NCBI RefSeq assembly: GCF_006716465.1
Contig: NZ_VFPB01000001.1
Span: forward strand, 140,483-204,482
DNA from: Pseudoxanthomonas sp. 3HH-4
GTDB lineage: Bacteria; Pseudomonadota; Gammaproteobacteria; Xanthomonadales; Xanthomonadaceae
Reading direction: 5' to 3'
Length of the DNA: 64,000 nt
Made by a program: the position numbers and the translations under genes. Positions 47,940-56,035 of the stretch are shown here, in pieces. Within the stretch, counting starts at the first letter, position 1. Each line of letters begins with the position of its first letter. The notes beneath the pieces are model-generated. The model did not search any database. It was given only the letters and a program-made list of their open reading frames with translations, and was not told the DNA's origin.

Positions 47940-48242
47940 ATGTACGGATTGATCGGCAAGATGCGCGCCTCGCCCGGCCAGCGCGAGGCGTTGCTCGCGA
48001 TCCTGCTGGAAGGCACCGAGGCCATGCCCGGCTGCCTGAGTTATGTCCTCGCGCAGGATCCCTCCGACGCGGATGCGATCTGGATCACCGAGGTCTGGAC
48101 CGATGCGGCCAGCCACAAGGCCTCGCTCTCGCTGCCCGCCGTGCAACAGGCCATCGCGAAGGCACGGCCGTTGATCGCGGGATTCGACAGCCATGTCGAG
48201 ACGGTGCCGGTCGGTGGGCATGGGCTGCCTGCTTCTCCGTAG
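47940..48242 (+). CDS. ABM-domain (antibiotic biosynthesis monooxygenase family) protein
   Basis: Small dimeric alpha+beta barrel protein of 100 residues. The YGLIGKMRASPGQREALLAILLEGTEAMPGCLSYVLAQDP opening and the IWITEVWTDAASHKASLSLP block are typical of the ABM/YgiN-like group. Members oxidise quinones or similar small aromatics without cofactors, but many have no known role. Its stop TAG is supplied by an REP element. ATG at 47940 is preferred over an upstream start. Confidence 0.82.
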   Translation: MYGLIGKMRASPGQREALLAILLEGTEAMPGCLSYVLAQDPSDADAIWITEVWTDAASHKASLSLPAVQQAIAKARPLIAGFDSHVETVPVGGHGLPASP

Positions 48243-48379
48243 GAGCGATGTAAGTCGCGACCGCACGCCCACCTTGTCGGGATGGCGGGAAGACGAGTGA
48301 TCCCGACGTGATGTTGCGCGGCTCCCGGGTGCGTCTCATGGCGTCCACGAAGCGCGGTCGCGACTTACATCGCTCCTAC
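48239..48379. repeat. Inverted REP pair (family A) after the ABM gene
   Basis: Two opposed copies at 48239-48262 (+) and 48356-48379 (-), with the hairpin GCGAT-GTAA-GTCGC and its complement. The GTAG head of the first copy contains the ABM gene's stop codon TAG (48240-48242). The second copy ends 34 bp before the HD-protein ATG. Confidence 0.8.
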
Positions 48380-48412
48380 AATGGAAGCACCGCTCTCGGC
48401 ACGGACTACACC

Positions 48413-49027
48413 ATGGATAGCCTCCTCCCTTCCTGGCAACGCGCCTGGGCCGGCATCGGCGCGGCAGGCGAGGGCGATGAGCTGTTCGCGCAGCTGAAGG
48501 GGGCGTACGCCGAACCGCAACGCCATTACCACACGCTCCAGCACCTCGGTGAATGCCTCGCGGCGTTCGACAACGTGCACGCTCAGGCTGAGCATGCGCA
48601 CGAAGTGGAGCTCGCACTGTGGTTCCACGACGCGATCTACGACATCAGGGGCCACGACAACGAGCAGCGCAGCGCCGAATGGGCGCGCGATGCATTGCGG
48701 AGTGCAGGTGCGCCGGCAGACGCGGCAGGGCGCGTGCACGATCTGGTGATGGCGACGCGGCATACCGCGGTTCCGTCAGGGCGGGACGAACAGCTGCTCG
48801 TCGACATCGACCTGGCCATCCTCGGCGCGGAGCGCGCGCGCTTCGACGAGTACGAACAGCAGATCCGCAGGGAATACGCGTACGTCCCCGGTTTCCTGTT
48901 CCGGCGCAAGCGGCGGCAGATCCTGGAGGGCTTCCTCGACCGTCCGGCGATCTACAGCACACCGTATTTCCACGAAGCGCTGGAGGCGAGGGCACGCGAC
49001 AACCTACGCCGCGTCACCGCCAGGTAG
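48413..49027 (+). CDS. HD-domain phosphohydrolase-like protein
   Basis: 204-residue predicted metal-dependent phosphohydrolase. His-rich motifs are HYHTLQHLGECL near residue 40, ELALWFHDAIYDIRGHDNE near 65 (HD pair) and VMATRHTAV near 110, ending with LVDIDLAILG near 130. The layout matches a widespread HD-fold family sometimes misnamed after NMDA receptor subunits. The true substrate is unknown. ATG at 48413 is preferred over longer frames that run into the REP pair. Confidence 0.78.
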   Translation: MDSLLPSWQRAWAGIGAAGEGDELFAQLKGAYAEPQRHYHTLQHLGECLAAFDNVHAQAEHAHEVELALWFHDAIYDIRGHDNEQRSAEWARDALRSAGAPADAAGRVHDLVMATRHTAVPSGRDEQLLVDIDLAILGAERARFDEYEQQIRREYAYVPGFLFRRKRRQILEGFLDRPAIYSTPYFHEALEARARDNLRRVTAR

Positions 49028-49088
49028 AGCTGGACTTGCCCGGCCGCGCAGGATGTCAGTAACCGGTAGAGCGCTGATGTCAGGCGCA

Positions 49089-49109
49089 GCGGAGCGAGCT
49101 CCGCGCTAC
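49089..49109 (-). repeat. GTAG-headed REP element (family C)
   Basis: On the minus strand: GTAGC followed by GCGGAG-CTCG-CTCCGC. The GTAG head overlaps the patatin gene's last codon, so its TAG is the stop. No clear partner copy is present. Confidence 0.65.
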
Positions 49110-50137
49110 TGCTTCAAGGGTTGTCCGGCGGCGTCGCACTTCACGTCGCGGCCAAACAGGCGACCCAGGCGTGAGGGTTCTTCCAGGCAACGCGGATCCG
49201 GTTTGGGGGGGGCGTGGCGCGCTGCGTGCGCGGCGTTGCGGGTGCGCTGCAGTTCGGCGAGCTTGGCCTTGATCTGCGGCATCGCCGCCAGCGCGGCGCG
49301 TTCGCCTTCGAGGATGGCGGTGTTCTTCTGTTCGAAATCGGCCGGGCCGATGTCGTTGACCTTGGGCCGGATGACGATGTCGGCGCGCGCCAGTTCCTGT
49401 TCGCCCAAGCGCTGGCCCATGATGCTGATGGACTGGTTGACGATGCCCAGCATGCTGCCCGGTTTGGTACCCGGCGCCTTGGTGGAGATGTCCACGGCGA
49501 TGACGAAGTCCGCGCCCAGCTGGCGCGCCGCGTCCACCGGCACCGGACTGACCACGCCGCCGTCGACATAGCTGGCCTTGCCGATCACCACCGGTTCGAA
49601 AACGCCCGGGATGCTGCTGGACGCGCGCACCGCCTGGCCGGTGTTGCCGCGCACGAACACCGTGCGCTCGCCGTTCTCCAGCTGGGTGGATACGGCGGCG
49701 AAGGGCTTCTTCAGTTGCTGGATGGTGCGCTTGCCGACCAGCTCGTTGACGTAGTCCTGCAGCTTCTGGCCCTGCACCAGCCCACCGGAGAACAGGCGCA
49801 CGTCGCGGATCTTCGCTTCGTCCAGCGCGAACGCCTGGGTCTGCATCCGGAACGGGTCCATGCCGCTGGCGTACAGGGCGCCGACCACGCTGCCCGCGCT
49901 GGTGCCGGACACGACCTGCGGCTCGATGCCGTTGGCCTCCAGCATCTTGATCACGCCGATGTGCGCGAAACCCTTCGCTGCGCCGCCGCCCAGCGCGATG
50001 CCGACCTTCACCTTCGGCGCCGCGGGCGTCGGCTTCACCGCCGCTGGCGGTGGCGTGGGCCTGACGTTGTCGCCGCCGCACGCGGCAAGCAGGGTGACGC
50101 AGGCGGCGAGCAGCAGGGGACGCGGGATCAGGTGCAT
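49106..50137 (-). CDS. Patatin-like phospholipase, lipoprotein
   Basis: 343-residue patatin-domain protein with a lipoprotein signal peptide (lipobox LLAAC, Cys20). The catalytic Ser is in the nucleophile elbow GTSAGS near residue 79, and the oxyanion glycines are in GIALGGGAAKGFAHIG near 48-63. The catalytic Asp is in YVDGGVVSPVP near 192. The family includes RssA-like hydrolases and phospholipases. A lipid-anchored version suggests action in the periplasm or at the outer membrane. Its stop lies inside an REP element. Confidence 0.85.
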   Translation of the reverse strand: MHLIPRPLLLAACVTLLAACGGDNVRPTPPPAAVKPTPAAPKVKVGIALGGGAAKGFAHIGVIKMLEANGIEPQVVSGTSAGSVVGALYASGMDPFRMQTQAFALDEAKIRDVRLFSGGLVQGQKLQDYVNELVGKRTIQQLKKPFAAVSTQLENGERTVFVRGNTGQAVRASSSIPGVFEPVVIGKASYVDGGVVSPVPVDAARQLGADFVIAVDISTKAPGTKPGSMLGIVNQSISIMGQRLGEQELARADIVIRPKVNDIGPADFEQKNTAILEGERAALAAMPQIKAKLAELQRTRNAAHAARHAPPKPDPRCLEEPSRLGRLFGRDVKCDAAGQPLKQ

Positions 50138-50217
50138 GGGGCGGGGCAGGGTGGGTGGCGATCAGCGGCGGAGCATAGCGTGCGCCGCCGCAATGAGGGC
50201 CAACCGGCGTCGAGTCC

Positions 50218-51237
50218 TCAGAAGCTGTTGTCGCCGTCCAGGATGCGGCCCAGGCCGCCGAGCACCGAACCCTCGCCGCGGGCCTGCCCACCGCCCTGCG
50301 GCGCGGCCTGCAGCATGCGGCCGGCCAGGCGCGAGAACGGCAGCGACTGCATCCACACCTTGCCCGGGCCGGTCAGGGTGGCCAGGAACACGCCTTCGCC
50401 GCCGAAGAACATGCTCTTGATGCCACTGACCGGGCGCACGTCCATGTTGACGCTGGCGTGGTAGGCCACCACGCAGCCGGTGTCCACGTCGATGCGCTCG
50501 CCGGCCTTGAGTTCGCGCTCGACCACGCAGCCGCCGGCATGCACGAACACCCAGCCGTCGCCTTCCAGTTTCTGCATGATGAAACCCTCGCCGCCGAACA
50601 GGCCGGTCAGGATCTTGCGTTGCAGGTGGATGCCGACAGTGACGCCGCGCGCGCCGGCCAGGAAGCTGTCCTTCTGGCAGATCAGGCGACCGCCATGATC
50701 GTCCAGCTTCATCGCCAGCACGGTGCCGGGGTAGGGCGCCGCGAAGGCGACCTTGGCCTTGCCCTGGCCGGTATGCGTGTACAGCGTGGTGAACAGGCTC
50801 TCGCCGGTCAGCACGCGCTTGCCGGCGGAGAACAGCTTGTCCATGAAGCCGCCGCCCTGGCCGCTGTGGGAGCCGTCGCCGAACACCGTATCCATCTGCA
50901 CGGCGCTGTCCTTGAACATCAGCGCGCCGGCTTCGGCAATGGCGCTCTCGCCCGGGTCCAGCTCCACTTCGACGAACTGCATTTCGTGGCCGACGATGCG
51001 GAAGTCGATCTCGTCGGCGCCGCGGCGGCCACCGGCGCCTGGCAGGGGCGGCAGGTGGGGTGGCGGCGTGGCGCCGGCGGCCAGTTCGGGCAGCTCGCGC
51101 ACCGGCTTCCACTCGCGCATGCCTTCGCGCCAGCCGAGGGCGCCGGGATTGCGCTGCGCATAGGCGCGGGCGGCGTCTTCGTCCAGCGGACCGGTGCGGT
51201 CGGCGCTGCCGGGAAGATTGAAGAACCAGTGCGTCAT
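50218..51237 (-). CDS. GYF_2 + AIM24 (TIGR00266-type) protein
   Basis: 339-residue two-domain protein. The N-terminal 60 residues form a GYF_2-like module (MTHWFFNLPGSADRTGPLDED, then GWREGMREWKPVRELPEL). A Pro-rich linker (ATPPPHLPPLPG) follows. From about residue 80, the AIM24/TIGR00266 beta-prism domain runs to the end (MQFVEVELDPGESAIAEAGA, GGEGFIMQKLEGDGWVFVHAGG). The function is unknown; AIM24 relatives associate with membranes. ATG at 51237 gives the GYF start. Confidence 0.8.
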   Translation of the reverse strand: MTHWFFNLPGSADRTGPLDEDAARAYAQRNPGALGWREGMREWKPVRELPELAAGATPPPHLPPLPGAGGRRGADEIDFRIVGHEMQFVEVELDPGESAIAEAGALMFKDSAVQMDTVFGDGSHSGQGGGFMDKLFSAGKRVLTGESLFTTLYTHTGQGKAKVAFAAPYPGTVLAMKLDDHGGRLICQKDSFLAGARGVTVGIHLQRKILTGLFGGEGFIMQKLEGDGWVFVHAGGCVVERELKAGERIDVDTGCVVAYHASVNMDVRPVSGIKSMFFGGEGVFLATLTGPGKVWMQSLPFSRLAGRMLQAAPQGGGQARGEGSVLGGLGRILDGDNSF

Positions 51238-51425
51238 GGGCGTCATCCTGAGGCTTGGAAAGGGCGCCGAGTCTAGCTCGCCGTGCCCGCGTGCCGTCAC
51301 CTGCCAGCGGTCACGTCGGTGGCCCGAACGTACCGGCCGGCCGCCTGGCGTACGGAAATACGGACCGGGGCGGGCAATCGCCGTTACCTTCGTCAGTAAC
51401 GGGACTTCCGGCCATTGCCCCTGCT

Positions 51426-51441
51426 GTTGCTGTAATGCAAC
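51426..51441. promoter_or_regulatory. Inverted repeat upstream of the TonB-dependent receptor
   Basis: GTTGC-TGTAAT-GCAAC, a perfect 5-bp inverted repeat 58 bp before the receptor ATG. It may be an operator, but no regulator can be named. A second small hairpin (CGTTAC..GTAACG) lies at 51382-51401. Confidence 0.3.
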
Positions 51442-51499
51442 ATTCGCGTGCTAGCGCCGCCGCGCGCCCCGACTCCCACCCACTCGGAAAGCCACCGCC

Positions 51500-53815
51500 A
51501 TGTCCCGACTCCGCCCGGCCGTCGCCCGGCCGCATCGTCTCGCCTTTGCCATCGCCGCGCTGCTGCCTTTCGGCACCGCCTTCGCCCAGGAAACGCCCGC
51601 ACCCGCCGAGCCGGCGACGCAGAGCGCAACCACCCTCGACACCGTCGAAGTCACCGCGCAGCGCAAGGTCGAGAACATCCAGGACGTGCCGGTGTCGATC
51701 AGCACCATCAACGGCGAACAGCTGGGCGTGCTGGCGTCCGGCGGCACCGACATCCGCTTCCTGTCGGGCCGCGTGCCCAGCCTCAACATCGAGTCCTCGT
51801 TCGGCCGCGCGTTCCCGCGCTTCTACATCCGCGGCTACGGCAACACCGATTTCCGCCTCAACACCTCGCAGCCGGTCTCGCTGGTGTACGACGACGTGGT
51901 GCAGGAAAACCCGATCCTGAAGGGCTTCCCGCTGTTCGACCTTGACCAGATCGAAGTGCTGCGCGGTCCGCAGGGCTCGCTGTTCGGCCGCAACACGCCG
52001 GCCGGCGTGGTGAAGTTCGAATCGGCCAAGCCGTCGCAGGAAACCAGCGGCTACGGCAAGGTCGGCGTGGGCAGCGACAACATGTGGAACCTGGAAGGTG
52101 CCGTTGGTGGCGCGCTGAGCGAAAACTGGTCCGCGCGCGCGTCCGTGCTGTACCAGCGCCGCGACGACTGGGTGGAGAACACCTACCCGGGTCCGAACGA
52201 CGGGTTCGAGGGCTATGACGAGTCTGCTGGTCGCGTCCAGTTCCTGTACGAAGGCGATGGCTTCGAGGCACTGCTCAACGCGCATGCGCGCAAGCTCAAC
52301 GGCACTGCGCGCCTGTTCCGCGCCAACATCATCGAGCCGGGTACCAACGACTTCGTGCCCGGCTTCGACGAAGACAAGGTGTCGCAGGACGGCCTGAACT
52401 ACTCCGAGCTGGAATCGCAGGGTGCCAGTGCGCGACTCAACTGGGACATCGGGGATTACAAGCTCTACTCGATCACCGGGTACGAGAGCGTCGAAACGAT
52501 CAACCGCGGCGACATCGACGGCGGCTACGGCGCGGTCTTCCTGCCCGACTCCGGTCCTGGCGTGATCCCGTTCGCGTCCGAGACGGCCGACGGCATTCCC
52601 GACCATTCGCAGTGGACGCAGGAGTTCCGCATCGAGTCGGCCTTCGATGGCCCGTGGAACTGGCAGGCCGGCGTGTTCTATTTCAAGGAAGACTACCGCG
52701 TCGAAAGCTTCAGCTACGACTCGCTCAACAACAGTGCGCAGGACGGCTACCAGCGCATCCGCCAGACCAATGACGCGTGGGCGGCATTCGGTGCGGTGAC
52801 GTGGCAGGCGACCGAGCAACTGGAACTGCGTGCCGGCATGCGCTACACCGTCGACGAAAAGAAGCTGACCGTCGAGGACTACTGGAACACCGGCTTCGCC
52901 GCTTGCGTGCTGGCGGGCAAGTGCACGCTGGCGCAGCTGGCCGCGCTCGAACCCGATGGCGACCTCTCCGCATCGCCGGAAGACAAGAAGTTCAACTGGG
53001 ACCTGTCAGCCACCTACGCGGTCAACGACGACGTCAACGTGTACGCGCGCGCGGCCACCGGCTTCCGTGGCAGCAGCATCCAGGCTGCCGGCGCATTCAA
53101 CGGCAAGTCGGTCGCCGGTCCGGAAACCGTCACCTCGTTCGAGACGGGCGTGAAGGCCGACTTCTGGGACAAGCGCGCGCGCCTGAGCGCGGGCGTCTTC
53201 TATTACCGCGTCAAGGACCAGCAGCTGACCGCCGTCGGCGGCGCTGCCAACGCCAACATCCTGGTCAATGCCGAGAAGTCGGTGGGCAAGGGCTTCGAAC
53301 TGGACCTGCAGGCTTACGTACTGGACAACCTGCTGGTCACGCTGGGTAGCAGCTACAACGACACCGAGATCAAGGACGACGACCTGAACGTCGCCGTCTG
53401 TGCGGCCTGCACCGTGACCGATGAGGAAGTGCTGGACGAGAACGGCGATCCGACGGGTCGCTACTACATCGGTGGCAATCGCCTGCCGCAGGCACCCAAG
53501 TGGGTGCACAACTTCACCGCGCGCTACAGCGTCGGCCTGGGCGAGGGCAGCGAACTGTACGTCTACACCGACTGGGCCTACCGCAGCGAAGTGAACTTCT
53601 TCCTGTACGACTCCATCGAATTCACCGGCAAGTCGTCGCTGGAAGGCGGCCTGCGTGTCGGTTACGGCTGGGGTTACGGCGACTACGAGGTCGCGCTGTT
53701 CGGCCGCAACATCACCGACCAGCGTCGCATCGTCGGCGGCATCGACTTCAACAACCTGACCGGCTTCATCAACGAGCCGCGCACGGTGGGCGTGGAGTTC
53801 AGCGCGAAGTTCTGA
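51500..53815 (+). CDS. TonB-dependent outer-membrane receptor
   Basis: 771-residue TonB-gated transporter. The signal peptide ends near residue 29 (ALLPFGTAFA). The TonB box TLDTVEVTAQ is near 45. The plug domain follows (VPVSISTINGEQLGVLASGG, LRGPQGSLFGRNTPAGVVKF near 155-175). The 22-stranded barrel makes up the rest, ending in VGVEFSAKF with the terminal Phe. The substrate is unknown; the FGRNTPAGVV plug motif is common in receptors of the sucrose/bile-acid/unclassified group of xanthomonads and sphingomonads. It is not in an operon. Confidence 0.93.
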   Translation: MSRLRPAVARPHRLAFAIAALLPFGTAFAQETPAPAEPATQSATTLDTVEVTAQRKVENIQDVPVSISTINGEQLGVLASGGTDIRFLSGRVPSLNIESSFGRAFPRFYIRGYGNTDFRLNTSQPVSLVYDDVVQENPILKGFPLFDLDQIEVLRGPQGSLFGRNTPAGVVKFESAKPSQETSGYGKVGVGSDNMWNLEGAVGGALSENWSARASVLYQRRDDWVENTYPGPNDGFEGYDESAGRVQFLYEGDGFEALLNAHARKLNGTARLFRANIIEPGTNDFVPGFDEDKVSQDGLNYSELESQGASARLNWDIGDYKLYSITGYESVETINRGDIDGGYGAVFLPDSGPGVIPFASETADGIPDHSQWTQEFRIESAFDGPWNWQAGVFYFKEDYRVESFSYDSLNNSAQDGYQRIRQTNDAWAAFGAVTWQATEQLELRAGMRYTVDEKKLTVEDYWNTGFAACVLAGKCTLAQLAALEPDGDLSASPEDKKFNWDLSATYAVNDDVNVYARAATGFRGSSIQAAGAFNGKSVAGPETVTSFETGVKADFWDKRARLSAGVFYYRVKDQQLTAVGGAANANILVNAEKSVGKGFELDLQAYVLDNLLVTLGSSYNDTEIKDDDLNVAVCAACTVTDEEVLDENGDPTGRYYIGGNRLPQAPKWVHNFTARYSVGLGEGSELYVYTDWAYRSEVNFFLYDSIEFTGKSSLEGGLRVGYGWGYGDYEVALFGRNITDQRRIVGGIDFNNLTGFINEPRTVGVEFSAKF

Positions 53816-53825
53816 CGGTTCCACT

Positions 53826-53953
53826 GTAGGAGCGACGTGAGTCGCGACCGAGAAACGAGATCGCCGTGAAGACAAAGGCAGACCGAACGGTCTGCCTTTT
53901 CTTTTGGGTTGTCAGTAAACCCGCAGCTGTCGCGACTCCCGTCGCTCAGACAG
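53826..53953. repeat. Inverted REP pair (family A) after the receptor gene
   Basis: Copies at 53826-53849 (+) and 53929-53953 (-, degenerate). The terminator of the receptor gene lies between them. Confidence 0.7.
53874..53906 (+). terminator. Terminator of the TonB-dependent receptor gene
   Basis: AAAGGCAGACC-GAAC-GGTCTGCCTTT followed by TCTTTT, 58 bp after the receptor stop. Confidence 0.88.
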
Positions 53954-53959
53954 GAACGA

Positions 53960-54745
53960 TCATGACGTGGGCGGCTCGCGCGGAGGGAAGCGCAACACCA
54001 CGCCGCGTTGTTCCTCTTCCGGATGCTCCGGGCGCACCCACAGCAGCGGGACTTCGCGTGGCGCCGGCAGTTCGAGCTCATCGTCGCCACGCGCAGCCGT
54101 TTCCTCTTCTTCGATCTCCCAGCTGTACTTCTTCTTCGGCAACTCGGGGTCCAGGCGCCGGAACAGGAACGCCGCGATCAGGCCGGCCACGGCGCCACCC
54201 AGGTGCGCCTGCCATGACACGCCGGCCTCGCGCGGCAGCACGGTCAGCACCATGCCGCCGTAGAACAGGAACGCGATCATGCCCGCGGCGATCGCGGCGC
54301 GGTCGCGGCGCAGCAGGCCGAGCATGAAGATCATGAACATCAGGCCGTGGGTCAGGCCGCTGGCGCCGAGCGTGTGCGTGCCGGGTTCGGCCAGCAGCCA
54401 CGGCCCGAGGCCCGCGCCCAGCCACACCAACGGGATCGCCCACAGCGTCGCGCGCGGATAGACCGCGCCGGCCAGCGTGCCGAGGATCAGCAGCGCCGAA
54501 GCGTTCGCGGCGATGTGTTCCAGCGAGCCGTGCAACAGCGGCGCCGTGAGTATGCCCAGCAGGCCCTCCATCGACAGTGGCGAGATGGTGAAGGCGCGCA
54601 CATCGAAGCTGTTCTGCGCCGAGTACACAATGGCCAGCAACAGCACGAAGGCCAGGCTCAGGTTGAGCGCGCGCAGCAGGCGCTTGCGGTCGTGGTGCTG
54701 TTGGGATTCCGGATCGAACGCCGGGTCGTCGGGGGGCAGGTCCAT
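53960..54745 (-). CDS. Rhomboid family intramembrane serine protease
   Basis: 261-residue protease. Six hydrophobic segments include the catalytic Ser in GASGLTHG near residue 127 and the catalytic His in WQAHLGGAVAG near 179, with the WR-type loop replaced by HGSLEHIAANASALLILG near 75. The cytoplasmic N-terminus (residues 1-25) is charged, and the C-terminal 60 residues are acidic and Pro-rich. The substrate is unknown. A hairpin separates it from the upstream terC gene. Confidence 0.86.
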   Translation of the reverse strand: MDLPPDDPAFDPESQQHHDRKRLLRALNLSLAFVLLLAIVYSAQNSFDVRAFTISPLSMEGLLGILTAPLLHGSLEHIAANASALLILGTLAGAVYPRATLWAIPLVWLGAGLGPWLLAEPGTHTLGASGLTHGLMFMIFMLGLLRRDRAAIAAGMIAFLFYGGMVLTVLPREAGVSWQAHLGGAVAGLIAAFLFRRLDPELPKKKYSWEIEEEETAARGDDELELPAPREVPLLWVRPEHPEEEQRGVVLRFPPREPPTS

Positions 54746-54793
54746 GGTCCAGTTCTGGCGGCAGGGCCGACGAATGCAAGGGCAGCCGGGATG

Positions 54794-54824
54794 GACAGAC
54801 CATCCCGCGCACGGGATGGTCCGT
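54794..54824 (-). terminator. Hairpin after terC
   Basis: GACCATCCCG-TGCG-CGGGATGGTC, 10 bp after the terC stop on the minus strand. It lacks a T run but is very stable. Confidence 0.55.
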
Positions 54825-54833
54825 CAAGCCGCG

Positions 54834-55793
54834 TCAGACCTGCGGCTCTGTCTTCTGCGGACGCGCCAAGCTCAGCGCCACGGTCACGGCCAGGATCATC
54901 GCCACCGTGCCCAGCGACCACAGCACCGGGATCTTGTACACGTCCACCAGCAGCATCTTGCTGCCGATGAAGGCCAGCACCACGGCCAGGCCGTAGGGCA
55001 GCAGGTGGAAGCGGTCCGCCATGCCGGCCAGCAGGAAGAACATCGCGCGCAGGCCCAGCACCGCGAACACGTTCGAGGTCAGCACGATGAACGGGTCCGA
55101 GGTGATGGCGAAGATCGCCGGGATGCTGTCCACGGCGAAGATCACGTCGGTCACCGCGATCATCACCAGCACCACGAACAGCGGCGTGTAGCGACGGCGC
55201 TTGCCACGGCCCAGCCACAACGCTGCCCCGTAATAGCGGTTGATCAGCGGCAGGTGGCCGGTGATCCAGCGCAGCACGGGGTTCTTGTCCAGGTCGGGCT
55301 CCTTGCCGGCGGCGAACCACATCTTGATGCCGGTCAGCAGCAGGAACGCACCGAACAGGTACAGCAGCCAGTGGAACTTGGCCAGCAGCGCGGCGCCCAC
55401 GAAGATCAGGATCGCGCGCAGGACGATGGCGCCCAGGATGCCGATCACCAGCACGCGCTGGCGCTGCTCCTCGGGGACGGCGAAGTAGGTGAACAGCATC
55501 AGGAACACGAAGATGTTGTCCACTGCCAGCGCCTTCTCGACCAGGTAGCCGGTCAGGAATTCCAGGCCCACGCGGTTGGCTTCGGCCGCACCGGCGGTCT
55601 GGCCGACGTACCACCACAGGGCGCCGTTGAAGACCATCGCCAGGGCGATCCAGCCCAGGCTCCACCAGGCCGCTTCCTTGAACGTCACCTTGTGCGCGCC
55701 GCCGTGGCGCATCAGCACCAGGTCGACCAGCAGCGCGATCACCACCAGGCCGCCGAAGCCGGCCCATAACCAGGGGTTGCCAATCGTTTCCAT
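54834..55793 (-). CDS. TerC/Alx family membrane protein
   Basis: 319-residue integral membrane protein with about nine hydrophobic segments, opening METIGNPWLWAGFGGLVVIALLVDL. The family motifs EKALAVDNIFVFLMLFTYF near residue 100 and VTDVIFAVDSIPAIFAITSDPFIVLTSN near 215 carry the conserved acidic pairs. E. coli Alx and other family members with a yybP-ykoY leader export manganese. The leader upstream here has that riboswitch's conserved elements, so manganese efflux is the most likely role. ATG at 55793 is chosen because longer frames run through the riboswitch. Confidence 0.88.
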   Translation of the reverse strand: METIGNPWLWAGFGGLVVIALLVDLVLMRHGGAHKVTFKEAAWWSLGWIALAMVFNGALWWYVGQTAGAAEANRVGLEFLTGYLVEKALAVDNIFVFLMLFTYFAVPEEQRQRVLVIGILGAIVLRAILIFVGAALLAKFHWLLYLFGAFLLLTGIKMWFAAGKEPDLDKNPVLRWITGHLPLINRYYGAALWLGRGKRRRYTPLFVVLVMIAVTDVIFAVDSIPAIFAITSDPFIVLTSNVFAVLGLRAMFFLLAGMADRFHLLPYGLAVVLAFIGSKMLLVDVYKIPVLWSLGTVAMILAVTVALSLARPQKTEPQV

Positions 55794-55864
55794 TGAGATT
55801 CCCGAAAAAAGTGGAGGACGGCCGCAGGCGCGGACATCTCGGAAACCGGGGAAACGGGAGTCCG

Positions 55865-55980
55865 GGGGTGCCTTCGCCATCGCGGCGAAGGTCTCGCTCA
55901 CAGCCCGGTGGGCTGCCGTGGGACCGGAGCATCGCTGCTCGAAATGACGGCCGGCACGTTGGGAGCTACTCCCCTTCTGC
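55865..55980 (-). ncRNA. yybP-ykoY (manganese) riboswitch
   Basis: The minus-strand leader of the TerC gene carries both conserved blocks of the yybP-ykoY riboswitch in the correct order. The 5' block is AAGGGGAGTAGCTCCC (55961-55976) and the 3' block GCGAGACCTTCGCC (around 55884-55897), with two stem-forming stretches between. About 70 nt lie between the riboswitch and the terC ATG. The class binds Mn2+ and switches on efflux genes such as alx/mntP and terC. Boundaries are approximate. Confidence 0.85.
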
Positions 55981-56023
55981 CGTGAATTGTCCGGGCGGCA
56001 CGCGATGCGGTCAACCGCGCGGG

Positions 56024-56029
56024 TAAAAT
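56024..56029 (+). promoter_or_regulatory. Putative -10 of a leaderless rlmI promoter
   Basis: TAAAAT exactly 6 nt before the methyltransferase ATG, the same hexamer and spacing as at tatD. Confidence 0.45.
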
Positions 56030-56035
56030 GCGTTC

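Noticed and set aside
49020..49075. GTAG at the end of the HD-protein gene as a fifth REP stop
   Set aside because: GTAG is present at the stop, but no palindrome follows it.
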